This document shows positions 41,865 to 50,622 of a stretch of DNA of 64,000 nt, in pieces. The stretch comes from Bacillus sp. FJAT-29814. Its GTDB lineage: Bacteria > Bacillota > Bacilli > Bacillales > Cytobacillaceae. The notes beneath the pieces are model-generated. The model was not told the origin of the DNA, ran no database searches, and saw nothing but the letters and a program-made list of their open reading frames with translations. Position 1 is the stretch's first letter. Each line of letters starts with the position of its first letter. Both the position numbers and the translations under genes were made by a program. The DNA is taken from assembly GCF_001510715.1 (NCBI RefSeq), contig NZ_LMTJ01000008.1, positions 379,794 to 443,793 of the forward strand. Direction: 5' to 3'.

Positions 41865-44098
41865 ACAAGAAACAGCCATATATGAATGCAGGAGCAGCGA
41901 TATTGTTTGTAATATTCGGCCTGCTCTTTTTTGTATTGTTGGTCAGGTATTTTTCCATCCAGATTAGTGGTGAAGTCGTGGGGGAGCCGCTTGCAGCGAA
42001 GGCCCAGCAAAAATACAGCCGGGAAGGAACCCTGCAGGCTGCCAGGGGTAATATTTTGGACCGGAACGGTGAAGTGGTTGCGGAGGATACAGCAGCCTAC
42101 AAGCTGGTTGCCATCCTTGATAAAAGTATGACAACCGACAAGAAGAAACCGAGGCATGTTAAGGATCCGGAAAAAACGGCCAGGGAACTTGCTAAGTATA
42201 TTAAAATGGACGAATCCGAGATTTATAGCATTCTAACAAAAAAGGGAAGGTTTCAGGTGGAATTCGGCAAAGCCGGCAGAGATATTACTCATGAAACGAA
42301 GAAAAAAATCGAGAGTTTAAAATTGCCTGGAATTGTCTTTACCCGCGATGCAAAACGGTTTTATCCGAACGGAATATTCGCCTCCCATGTGGTGGGATAT
42401 GCGGACCGGATTGAACAGGAGAACAGTACCTATAAAACCGAAGGAAAAATGGGGATAGAAAAAGCGTTTAATGAGGAATTGACCGGGAAGAATGGGAAAA
42501 TCAATTATGAAAGTGACTTATGGGGGTATATTCTTCCTGACGGAAAAGAGAAGGTTACCCCAGCCCGTAATGGGGACGATATCTATTTAACAATCGATAA
42601 AAAAATTCAAACCTTTTTGGAAGATGCAATGGACAAGGCTGCCGCTCAGTATAAACCAAAAAAAATCATTGCGATTGTCGCCGATCCGAAAACGGGTGAT
42701 ATTTTGGCGATGGGCCAGCGACCGAGCTTTCATCCGTCTTCAAAGCAGGGAATCAAGGATAGTTGGCATAATGAAGCGATAGAAACGTCTTTTGAACCGG
42801 GTTCGACGATGAAAATATTTACGCTTGCCGCTGCTGTCCAGGAGGGCGTCTTTAATCCGGATGAAGTGTATCAATCAGGTTCTTATCGGGTAACGGAGAG
42901 AAGTCAGGCCATTCATGACCATAATGGCTACGGTTGGGGACCAATTACTTATCTCGAAGGGGTACAGCGGTCTTCAAATGTTGCCTTTGCAAAAATCGCT
43001 AATGAAAAGTTGGGCTTTGAGAAATTTAGAGAATATTTGAGTAAGTTTGGTTTCGATAAACCAACAGGGATTGAATTGCCTGACGAAACAAGCGGGAAAA
43101 TCCGCTACACCTATCCAATTGAAAAAATCACCACCGCTTATGGACAAGGGACTGCGATTACACCAATTCAACAAATCCAGGCCGCTACCGCTATTGCCAA
43201 TGATGGAAAAATGGTGAGGCCGCATGTTGTCAAAAAAATTGTCAATCATGATACAGGTGAAACGGTAAAGGAGACGGGAGTTGAGGTTGTGTCTCAGCCT
43301 ATATCAGCCGAAACCGCGAAAACTGTACGTGATTATCTGGAAACAGTTGTGACCGCACCAAAAGGAACCGGAGGCCGTTATCAAATTGAGGGCTACAGTG
43401 TTGCCGGAAAAACGGGTACTGCCAATATTCCGGGACCTGGAGGATATTTAAAGGGTGTTAACAATTATCTCTATTCATTTTTAGGCATGGCCCCAGCGGA
43501 TGACCCCAAGCTGATTGTCTATGTGGCTGTCCAGCAGCCAGAGCTTGAAGGGGCAGATACCAACATTGGCGCCATCCCAGTATCGGCAATTTTTAATCCG
43601 ATTATGAAAAACAGCCTCCACTACTTAAATATTCAACCATCAGTGGTTCAAAAAACGTCTATCAATAAATTGGATAAATTGACAGGGCTGAACGTTACTG
43701 AAGCTGTAAAAACCTTAACGGACAAGGGAATTGAAGCAGTTGTGCTTGGAAATGGTACTGAAGTGACGGGGCAGGTACCCAAGGCCGGTACCAATCTGTT
43801 GGAGGGAGAAAAGGTCATCTTGAAAACAAACGGCGAACTGACCGCACCGGACATGACAGGCTGGTCGCTCCGGGATGTCATGAAGGTTTCCAATATTGCA
43901 CAATTAAAACTGAATGCAAAGGGCAAGGGTTATGTCGTCCAGCAAAATATAAAACCTAAAGCACTGTTAAATAAAGGGGATTTCCTGATTGTAGATATGA
44001 AAACCCCCGAGGAGCAGTGGGACGCTGAAGCAACCGCGCAGGAACAAGTGGGAAATACCGAAGGGGAAAAAAATGAAGATGAAGTGGTACAGGATTAA
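41861..44098 (+). CDS. pbpB: Penicillin-binding protein 2B, septal transpeptidase
   Basis: A 745-residue class B PBP that cross-links septal peptidoglycan and works with FtsW. N-terminal membrane helix (about 12-32), dimerisation domain, then transpeptidase domain with EPGSTMK (active serine S315, K318), SSN near 370 and KTGT near 524. Two PASTA domains close the protein (about 590-705), followed by an acidic tail. ATGA overlap with ftsL. No ribosome site beyond the ftsL end is needed if translation is coupled. A terminator follows. Confidence 0.95.
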   Translation: MNKKQPYMNAGAAILFVIFGLLFFVLLVRYFSIQISGEVVGEPLAAKAQQKYSREGTLQAARGNILDRNGEVVAEDTAAYKLVAILDKSMTTDKKKPRHVKDPEKTARELAKYIKMDESEIYSILTKKGRFQVEFGKAGRDITHETKKKIESLKLPGIVFTRDAKRFYPNGIFASHVVGYADRIEQENSTYKTEGKMGIEKAFNEELTGKNGKINYESDLWGYILPDGKEKVTPARNGDDIYLTIDKKIQTFLEDAMDKAAAQYKPKKIIAIVADPKTGDILAMGQRPSFHPSSKQGIKDSWHNEAIETSFEPGSTMKIFTLAAAVQEGVFNPDEVYQSGSYRVTERSQAIHDHNGYGWGPITYLEGVQRSSNVAFAKIANEKLGFEKFREYLSKFGFDKPTGIELPDETSGKIRYTYPIEKITTAYGQGTAITPIQQIQAATAIANDGKMVRPHVVKKIVNHDTGETVKETGVEVVSQPISAETAKTVRDYLETVVTAPKGTGGRYQIEGYSVAGKTGTANIPGPGGYLKGVNNYLYSFLGMAPADDPKLIVYVAVQQPELEGADTNIGAIPVSAIFNPIMKNSLHYLNIQPSVVQKTSINKLDKLTGLNVTEAVKTLTDKGIEAVVLGNGTEVTGQVPKAGTNLLEGEKVILKTNGELTAPDMTGWSLRDVMKVSNIAQLKLNAKGKGYVVQQNIKPKALLNKGDFLIVDMKTPEEQWDAEATAQEQVGNTEGEKNEDEVVQD

Positions 44099-44127
44099 AA
44101 AAAGAGACCGAACTCGGTCTCTTTTTT
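44098..44127 (+). terminator. Terminator after pbpB
   Basis: A 12-bp stem AAAAGAGACCGA/TCGGTCTCTTTT with a minimal loop and a T6 tail, right after the pbpB stop. It separates vegetative pbpB from sporulation spoVD. Confidence 0.85.
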
Positions 44128-44206
44128 GCATAATCGGGAAACGTTCTATTCGGACTGGTACAAGCATATTAATAAATGATGATATAAAGGAGGCTTGTCA
44201 CAAAAT

Positions 44207-46126
44207 ATGCGCGTATCCAATGTTACGGTCCGTAAACGCTTATTAGTTGCACTAGTCGTCGGAATACTTATTTTCTTAATTATTGATGTTCGGCTTGGCT
44301 ATGTACAGTTTGTCCTGGGTGACATGCTGACCGATCGAGCCAAGGATTCTTGGAGCCGAAATATACCATTTGAACCAGAGCGCGGGGAAATCGTCGACCG
44401 GAATGGAGTTGCATTAGCCACCAATATTAGTGCGCCGACAGTCTGGGTCGTTCCAAGACAAATAAAGGATCCCGCAGCCACTGCGGAAAAATTGGCGAGT
44501 GTGCTGAATATGCCCAAGGAAAAAGCATACCGCGACATTACCCAAAAAGAGCGGATTGTTCGTATTAAGGAAGGCAGGAAAATCTCTCACGAAAAGGCCA
44601 AGGAAATAAGGGCACTGGGTCTTGAGGGGGTTTATATCGGAGAAGATTCAAAAAGGCACTATCCCTTTAACAGCTATCTTTCACATGTACTTGGGTTTGC
44701 CGGAGTGGACAACCAAGGATTAATGGGCTTGGAAAAGTATTATGACAAAGAACTGAACGGAGAACGCGGCTCAGTTAAATTTTATGCCAATGCCAAGGGC
44801 GAACGAATGAATGATATGGCCGATGATTATGAGCACCCTGTTAAAGGCTTGGATTTGAAATTGACTATTGATACAAAAATCCAGACGATCGTCGAACGGG
44901 AGTTGGATATTGCCGAAGCAAAATATAATCCGGACGGGATTATCGCCATCGCGATGAACCCGAATAACGGGGAAATATTGGCGATGTCGAGTCGTCCTAC
45001 ATTTGATCCGGCCAATTTCCGCAATGTCCCGCAAGAGGTTTATAACCGAAATCTCCCGGTGTGGATGACGTATGAGCCAGGATCCACGTTCAAAATTATC
45101 ACCTTGGCAGCTGCATTGAACGAAGGAAAAGTGGATTTGGAAAAAGAGCATTTTCATGATTCAGGTTCAGTTCAGGTGGCAGGAGCCCGCTTAAAATGCT
45201 GGAAACGCGGCGGTCACGGGAGCCAATCCTTCCTTGAAGTGGTCCAAAACTCCTGTAACCCCGGCTTTGTTGAATTAGGGGAACGGCTTGGCAAGGAGAA
45301 GCTTTTTAAGTATATAAAGGATTTTGGGTTTGGCCAAAAAACGGGGATCGACCTTCAGGGAGAAGGAACAGGAATCCTGTTTAATATGAATCGGGTCGGA
45401 CCGGTTGAACAGGCGACAACCGCATTTGGACAGGGCGTATCGGTAACGCCCATCCAGCAGGTTGCTGCCGTATCTGCCGCTGTAAACGGCGGAATCTTAT
45501 ACAAACCATATATAGCCAAGGAGTTAATTGACCCCATAACAAAAGAGGTCGTTATGCGAAATACCCCGGAGGAGAAGAGAAGAGTCGTTTCTGAGGAAAC
45601 TTCAGAAGAAATCCGCCATGCATTGGAAAGCGTCGTTGCTCAAGGGACAGGAGGCAGGGCGTTTGTGGAGGGTTTCCGAGTCGGCGGGAAAACCGGAACG
45701 GCGCAAAAAGCCGAAGGCGGCCGCTATTTGGAGAATAACTTCATCGTTTCATTCATTGGTTTTGCACCAGCAGATGACCCGCAGATTGTTGTTTATGTCG
45801 CGGTCGATAATCCAAAAGGTGTAACTGCCTTCGGGGGTACTGTAAGTGCGCCGATCGTGGGCAATATTATGAAGGATGGCTTGAGCGCCATGGGCATAGA
45901 ACCAAGAAAAGAACAAATTGACAAAAAAATTAAATGGCCGGATACACCGCCGATTGTACTGCCTGACTTTGTCGGCATGACAAAAACGGAACTTCATGAG
46001 CAAATGTTCAATTTAAGAATCGATGCGAGCGGGGAAGGGAATGTAGTTGTAAGGCAGTCACCGGCACCGGGAACCAAGGTGAAGGAAGGTTCAAAAATCA
46101 GACTTTATTTTGGGAGCGGAGATTAA
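44207..46126 (+). CDS. spoVD: Stage V sporulation protein D, spore cortex PBP
   Basis: A 639-residue class B PBP for cortex peptidoglycan, partner of SpoVE. N-terminal membrane helix, FEPERGEIVDRNG, transpeptidase domain with EPGSTFK (active serine S293), SCN near 349 and KTGT near 490, and one C-terminal PASTA domain. The ATG at 44207 gives the MRVSNVTVRKR start known in B. subtilis, but AAAGGAGG ends 13 nt upstream, a long spacing; a TTG at 44195 is too close. A sigma-E-like -35 (GCATATT, 44164-44170) is visible, but no good -10. A terminator follows. Confidence 0.93.
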   Translation: MRVSNVTVRKRLLVALVVGILIFLIIDVRLGYVQFVLGDMLTDRAKDSWSRNIPFEPERGEIVDRNGVALATNISAPTVWVVPRQIKDPAATAEKLASVLNMPKEKAYRDITQKERIVRIKEGRKISHEKAKEIRALGLEGVYIGEDSKRHYPFNSYLSHVLGFAGVDNQGLMGLEKYYDKELNGERGSVKFYANAKGERMNDMADDYEHPVKGLDLKLTIDTKIQTIVERELDIAEAKYNPDGIIAIAMNPNNGEILAMSSRPTFDPANFRNVPQEVYNRNLPVWMTYEPGSTFKIITLAAALNEGKVDLEKEHFHDSGSVQVAGARLKCWKRGGHGSQSFLEVVQNSCNPGFVELGERLGKEKLFKYIKDFGFGQKTGIDLQGEGTGILFNMNRVGPVEQATTAFGQGVSVTPIQQVAAVSAAVNGGILYKPYIAKELIDPITKEVVMRNTPEEKRRVVSEETSEEIRHALESVVAQGTGGRAFVEGFRVGGKTGTAQKAEGGRYLENNFIVSFIGFAPADDPQIVVYVAVDNPKGVTAFGGTVSAPIVGNIMKDGLSAMGIEPRKEQIDKKIKWPDTPPIVLPDFVGMTKTELHEQMFNLRIDASGEGNVVVRQSPAPGTKVKEGSKIRLYFGSGD

Positions 46127-46146
46127 CCCAATGAACAACACAGAGG

Positions 46147-46173
46147 CTCGCCAAAATTGGCGAGTTTCTTTTA
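46147..46173 (+). terminator. Terminator after spoVD
   Basis: Stem CTCGCCAA/TTGGCGAG with a 2-nt apex (in practice a 4-nt loop), then TTTCTTTT. Confidence 0.75.
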
Positions 46174-46233
46174 CAAATGTCCATAACAAAATAGCAAAAA
46201 AATCTATTTTCATGTAAAATAAGGTGGGACTTC

Positions 46234-46265
46234 TGCCGGAAGGGTTTCAGCAAGCGATTCCGGCA
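46234..46265 (+). other. Perfect hairpin in the murE leader
   Basis: TGCCGGAA/TTCCGGCA (46234-46241, 46258-46265) with a 16-nt loop, 37 bp before murE. It is followed by AAAAAG rather than a T-run, so it is not a plus-strand terminator. The role is unknown; mRNA stability or protein binding are options. Confidence 0.5.
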
Positions 46266-46302
46266 AAAAGATGTATGGTCAACTGAGAGGATTGAGATTA
46301 CC

Positions 46303-47763
46303 ATGAAGCTACAAAAGCTGATTGAACATTTGCATCTATTAACCCCTTATGAGGGAGCGGACCCGGACATAACCTCGATCGAAAATGATAATCGTAAGGT
46401 TGGGCCAGGGAGCTTATTTATTTGTATAAAAGGCTATACGGTGGACGGCCATGATTTTGCAGATTCCGCTGTCCAAAACGGCGCTGTTGCGATATTGGCA
46501 GAACGAATGCTCCCGCTCGATGTACCAGTAATTGTCGTCAACGACACTGCGAGAGCAATGGCGGTACTTGCGGATGCTTTTTACGGGCAGCCAACTAGAA
46601 AGCTGCATTTAATCGGTATTACCGGAACAAATGGAAAAACGACAACGAGCCATATGATTGAAAAAATATTTTCGGATTCTGGCCATCAAACAGGACTGAT
46701 TGGTACGATGTATACCAAAATTGCAGCTCAGACCATTGAAACGAAAAATACCACGCCTGAAAGCCTAACATTACAAAAGACGTTTCGGCAAATGGCAGAT
46801 GAAGGTGTTGATACGTGTGTGATGGAGGTATCGTCCCATGCTCTTGATTTGGGCAGGGTGCATGGCTGTGATTTTGATGTGGCGGTGTTTAGCAATCTGA
46901 CACAAGATCACCTTGATTACCATAAAACAATGGATGAGTACCGGCGTGCAAAAAGCTTGTTGTTTGCTCAGCTAGGCAATACATTTAACCATAATCATCC
47001 CAAGTTTGCCGTTTTAAATGCAGATGACCATTCCACAGAAATGTTTAAACGGTCGACGGCCGCACTCGTCGTCACATATGGGATTGATTCGCCAGCCGAT
47101 ATCATGGCAAAAAATATCAGGATGACTGCATCTGGTACGCAATTTGATCTCGTTATTGGGCAGAAACAGCATCCGGTACAAATTCAATTTATCGGGAAAT
47201 TCAGTGTTTATAACACCCTGGCGGCGATTGCGGCATCGATCGTCTCGGGAATCAAGATAACCGATATCATTCAGTCACTGGAAACTCTCCCAGGAGTTTC
47301 AGGTAGAGTTGAACTTGTTCGCGCCGGTCAGGATTTTACTGTCATTGTCGATTATGCCCATACCCCGGATAGTCTTGAAAATGTGTTAAAGACCATTCAG
47401 CATTTTGCCCAAAAAAGAATTTTTGTCATTGTCGGCTGCGGCGGGGACCGCGATCGCACGAAACGGCCGTTAATGGCGCAAATTGCCTGTCAATATGGAA
47501 CAGATCCAATTTTCACTTCCGATAACCCGAGAAGTGAAGACCCGTTGGCCATCCTCTCGGAAATGGAAGCTGGGGTTAAGGGCGAAGCGTATAAGGTCAT
47601 CCCGGACCGCAGGGAAGCCATCCATCATGCGATTCGTCAGGCTTCGACCGATGATGTCATCCTAATTGCCGGGAAAGGTCATGAAACATACCAAATCATT
47701 GGCAGTGTCGTTCATGATTTTGATGACCGGCTGATTGCGAAGGAAGCAATTAAGGAGAGATAA
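46303..47763 (+). CDS. murE: UDP-MurNAc-tripeptide synthetase, meso-DAP type
   Basis: A 486-residue Mur ligase that adds meso-diaminopimelate to UDP-MurNAc-L-Ala-D-Glu using ATP. N-terminal UDP-binding domain (about 1-100), ATP loop GITGTNGKTTTSH near 105-117, and C-terminal domain with DNPRSEDP near 408, the signature for DAP rather than lysine. GAGAGGATT lies about 10 nt before the ATG. The next gene begins 2 bp after the stop. Confidence 0.95.
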   Translation: MKLQKLIEHLHLLTPYEGADPDITSIENDNRKVGPGSLFICIKGYTVDGHDFADSAVQNGAVAILAERMLPLDVPVIVVNDTARAMAVLADAFYGQPTRKLHLIGITGTNGKTTTSHMIEKIFSDSGHQTGLIGTMYTKIAAQTIETKNTTPESLTLQKTFRQMADEGVDTCVMEVSSHALDLGRVHGCDFDVAVFSNLTQDHLDYHKTMDEYRRAKSLLFAQLGNTFNHNHPKFAVLNADDHSTEMFKRSTAALVVTYGIDSPADIMAKNIRMTASGTQFDLVIGQKQHPVQIQFIGKFSVYNTLAAIAASIVSGIKITDIIQSLETLPGVSGRVELVRAGQDFTVIVDYAHTPDSLENVLKTIQHFAQKRIFVIVGCGGDRDRTKRPLMAQIACQYGTDPIFTSDNPRSEDPLAILSEMEAGVKGEAYKVIPDRREAIHHAIRQASTDDVILIAGKGHETYQIIGSVVHDFDDRLIAKEAIKER

Positions 47764-47765
47764 TC

Positions 47766-48215
47766 ATGCTTTTAAGCTTTAACGATGTTGCACATTTATT
47801 TTCGGAAAAGCAGGGGGTTACCGTCGAGATGGAATTTTATACGGTAACCGACCAGGCAGATGAAATCCAGCCTCGAGGATTATTTGTGCCGCTTGGAGAG
47901 GAGTCTGGAGAGCTGTCCGGTGCAATAGCCAATGGAGCTGTAGCAGCTATTTGGACTAAAGGCGAACAACTGCCTCGGTATACTCCTAATCATTTTCCGG
48001 TATTTTTTTCAGATGACCCTCTCGAGGCGCTCATCCGAATTATTCAGCACTACAATGAAAAACTAAATGGAGAAACAGATTGTATTATGGAAATGACAAA
48101 CTTTAAAATTTCAAATAAAAAACTTCTTAATAAAAATCATAAAACATATGATATTGCTGTAATGCTTAAACAACTAATTGAAAAGCAAGATCACAATCGC
48201 GAAGGGAGGGGATAA
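47766..48215 (+). CDS. Free-standing MurF-like N-terminal domain protein
   Basis: A 149-residue protein that resembles only the N-terminal substrate-binding domain of MurF/MurE ligases: PRGLFVPLGEESGELSGAI, then NGAVAAIWTKGEQLP, FPVFFSDDPLEALIRIIQHY. The ATP loop (GTNGKT type), central and C-terminal domains are missing. From about residue 105 the sequence turns into a Lys/Asn-rich tail. It occupies the place between murE and mraY where many bacteria keep murF. AAGGAGAG lies 7 nt before the ATG and spacing to both neighbours is 2-3 bp, so it is translated in the operon. Remnant of murF or a new binding protein; I cannot decide. A full murF must lie elsewhere. Confidence 0.72.
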   Translation: MLLSFNDVAHLFSEKQGVTVEMEFYTVTDQADEIQPRGLFVPLGEESGELSGAIANGAVAAIWTKGEQLPRYTPNHFPVFFSDDPLEALIRIIQHYNEKLNGETDCIMEMTNFKISNKKLLNKNHKTYDIAVMLKQLIEKQDHNREGRG

Positions 48216-48218
48216 TAT

Positions 48219-49193
48219 ATGCTTGAGCAAGTTATATTTTTCACAATCATCATGGCATTTCTAATATCAGTATTGCTCTCTCCAGTTTTTATTCCCTTCT
48301 TACGAAGATTGAAATTTGGACAAAGCATTCGTGAGGAAGGTCCCAAATCCCATCAAAAGAAATCAGGAACCCCGACGATGGGTGGAATTATGATTTTATT
48401 TTCAATCGTCATAACCACGATTGTCATGACCGGTAAATTTTCTGAACCGACCGTAAAAACTTATTTGCTGTTATTGGTGACGCTTGGATTTGGTCTGCTT
48501 GGCTTTTTGGATGATTTTATCAAAGTGGCACTAAAGCGGAACCTTGGGTTAACATCCAGACAAAAACTGCTTGGACAAATTATTATTTCCGTTATTTTTT
48601 ATTTGGTTTATAAACAAAACGATTTTTCTACAGAGATTGGAATCCCGCTTACTGACAAGACAATTGATCTGGGATGGTTTTTTGTTATTTTCATTGTGTT
48701 TTGGCTGGTCGGCTTTTCTAATGCCGTAAATCTGACTGATGGACTGGACGGTCTCGTGTCAGGTATCGCTGCGATAGCCTTTGGGGCATTTGCTGTCCTA
48801 GCCTGGAATCAATCGCAAATGGAAATAGCCATCTTTTCGGTAGCGATTGTCGGGGCAGTGCTCGGGTTTCTTGTGTTTAATGCTCATCCAGCAAAGGTGT
48901 TTATGGGAGATACCGGATCGTTGGCCTTAGGGGGAGCAATCGCGGCCATTTCAATTATGACCAAGCTTGAAGTGCTGCTGCTTCTTATTGGCGGTGTGTT
49001 TGTAATTGAAACCCTGTCTGTCATTCTTCAGGTTGCCTCATTTAAAACAACCGGAAAACGGATTTTTAGAATGAGCCCATTACATCATCATTATGAACTT
49101 ATTGGCTGGTCCGAATGGCGGGTAGTTGTTACTTTTTGGAGTGTTGGCTTACTGTTTGCAGTTCTTGGAATCTATATAGAGGTGTGGTTGTAA
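48219..49193 (+). CDS. mraY: Phospho-MurNAc-pentapeptide transferase MraY
   Basis: A 324-residue membrane enzyme with ten helices that makes lipid I from UDP-MurNAc-pentapeptide and undecaprenyl phosphate. Motifs: GPKSHQKKSGTPTMGG, GFLDDFIK (catalytic aspartates), NLTDGLDGL, FMGDTGSLALGG and SPLHHHYEL. GAAGGGAGGGG lies about 7 nt before the ATG. Tight spacing to both neighbours within the wall operon. Confidence 0.96.
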   Translation: MLEQVIFFTIIMAFLISVLLSPVFIPFLRRLKFGQSIREEGPKSHQKKSGTPTMGGIMILFSIVITTIVMTGKFSEPTVKTYLLLLVTLGFGLLGFLDDFIKVALKRNLGLTSRQKLLGQIIISVIFYLVYKQNDFSTEIGIPLTDKTIDLGWFFVIFIVFWLVGFSNAVNLTDGLDGLVSGIAAIAFGAFAVLAWNQSQMEIAIFSVAIVGAVLGFLVFNAHPAKVFMGDTGSLALGGAIAAISIMTKLEVLLLLIGGVFVIETLSVILQVASFKTTGKRIFRMSPLHHHYELIGWSEWRVVVTFWSVGLLFAVLGIYIEVWL

Positions 49194-50546
49194 TTGAAGC
49201 AGATTAATTCTTACTGTCATAAAAAAATACTCGTTCTCGGATTGGCCAAAAGCGGCGTTACCGCGGCTTCTCTTCTACATAGGCTTGGAGCGTTTGTAAC
49301 GGTTAATGACAAAAAGCCGTTCTCGGAAAATCCTGAGGCACAAGGGCTTTTGGAACACGGAATCAAGGTCATTTGCGGCGAACATCCGGTCGAACTTCTG
49401 GATGAAGGTTTTGAGCTCATCGTTAAAAATCCCGGAATACCTTATAACAACCCGATCATTGAAGCTGCTATCGAGCGCCAAATACCGGTCATAACCGAGG
49501 TGGAGCTGGCAGGGCAAATTTCTGAGGCTCCATTTGTCGGAATTACCGGGACCAACGGAAAAACTACAACTACAACGCTTGTTTATGAAATGTTAAATGC
49601 TGGGGGCAAGCAGCCATTAATTGCCGGGAATATCGGTACGGTAGCTTCTGGCGTTGCCCAGGAGGCAACAGCTGACAATACGATTGTCATTGAATTATCA
49701 TCCTTCCAGCTGATGGGAATTGAAACGTTCAATCCAAAAATTGCGATTATTACAAACCTCTATGATGCGCATTTGGACTATCATGGGACGAGGGAAGAAT
49801 ACAAAGCGGCAAAAGCTAATATTACGAAGAATCAATCAGAGCGGGAATACTTAATTGTTAATGCGGACCAAGAGGATACAATGGATATCGCCCGAGGATC
49901 TCTGGCAAAAATCATTCCGTTTTCAACAACAAGGGAACTGACGGAAGGAGCCTATCTCAAAGAAGGCTGGATTTTCTTTAACGGTGAACAAGTGATGGAA
50001 ATCGCGAAAATTGCCCTACCTGGCCGCCATAATCTTGAAAACATCCTTTCTGCAATGGCAGCGGCAAAACTTTCAGGTGTCGATAACAGTGCGATTAAAG
50101 AGGTATTAAAAACGTTTACTGGTGTCAGGCACCGTTTGCAATATGTCGCCGATGTCAAAGGGAGAAAGTTTTATAATGACTCAAAGGCAACGAATATGCT
50201 GGCGACGATTAATGCGCTTGCCGCGTTTGATGCCCCGGTAATACTTTTGGCTGGCGGGCTTGACCGCGGGAATGAGTTCGATGAGCTGATTCCATATTTA
50301 AAGAATGTTAAAGCATTGATTACCTTTGGGCAAACTGCTGCCAAACTTGAGAGAGTTGGCATGGTAGCGGGAATAAAACAACATCAGCGTGTCGATAATG
50401 TTGACAAGGCCGTACCTGTCGCATTTGGCTTCTCTGAACCGGGTGATGTTATTTTATTGTCTCCTGCCTGCGCAAGCTGGGATCAATACAAAACTTTTGA
50501 AGTCAGGGGAGACATTTTTATCGAAGCGGTGCATAAGCTTAAGTAG
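49194..50546 (+). CDS. murD: UDP-MurNAc-L-alanine:D-glutamate ligase MurD
   Basis: A 450-residue Mur ligase adding D-glutamate. N-terminal Rossmann-like domain with ILVLGLAKSGVTAASLL, ATP loop GITGTNGKTTTTTL near 118-131, HLDYHGTREEY near 195, and YNDSKATN near 325. TTG start directly after the mraY stop, with AGAGGTG 9 nt upstream inside mraY. Length and sequence match B. subtilis MurD closely. Confidence 0.95.
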   Translation: MKQINSYCHKKILVLGLAKSGVTAASLLHRLGAFVTVNDKKPFSENPEAQGLLEHGIKVICGEHPVELLDEGFELIVKNPGIPYNNPIIEAAIERQIPVITEVELAGQISEAPFVGITGTNGKTTTTTLVYEMLNAGGKQPLIAGNIGTVASGVAQEATADNTIVIELSSFQLMGIETFNPKIAIITNLYDAHLDYHGTREEYKAAKANITKNQSEREYLIVNADQEDTMDIARGSLAKIIPFSTTRELTEGAYLKEGWIFFNGEQVMEIAKIALPGRHNLENILSAMAAAKLSGVDNSAIKEVLKTFTGVRHRLQYVADVKGRKFYNDSKATNMLATINALAAFDAPVILLAGGLDRGNEFDELIPYLKNVKALITFGQTAAKLERVGMVAGIKQHQRVDNVDKAVPVAFGFSEPGDVILLSPACASWDQYKTFEVRGDIFIEAVHKLK

Positions 50547-50622
50547 GGGGGAAGGCTTGTCCCGCTTTTGTGCAGGCGGCGGTCACCTTCAGCCCTAAAT
50601 CTTTAGCCCGAGGTGTATACTG

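Noticed and set aside
44164..44190. Sigma-E promoter for spoVD
   Set aside because: The -35-like GCATATT is good, but no -10 close to CATACAAT lies 13-15 bp downstream, so I do not list it as a feature.
50547..50622. G/C-rich stretch between murD and spoVE as a possible regulatory RNA or terminator
   Set aside because: Pairing is imperfect and there is no T-run; too little support.
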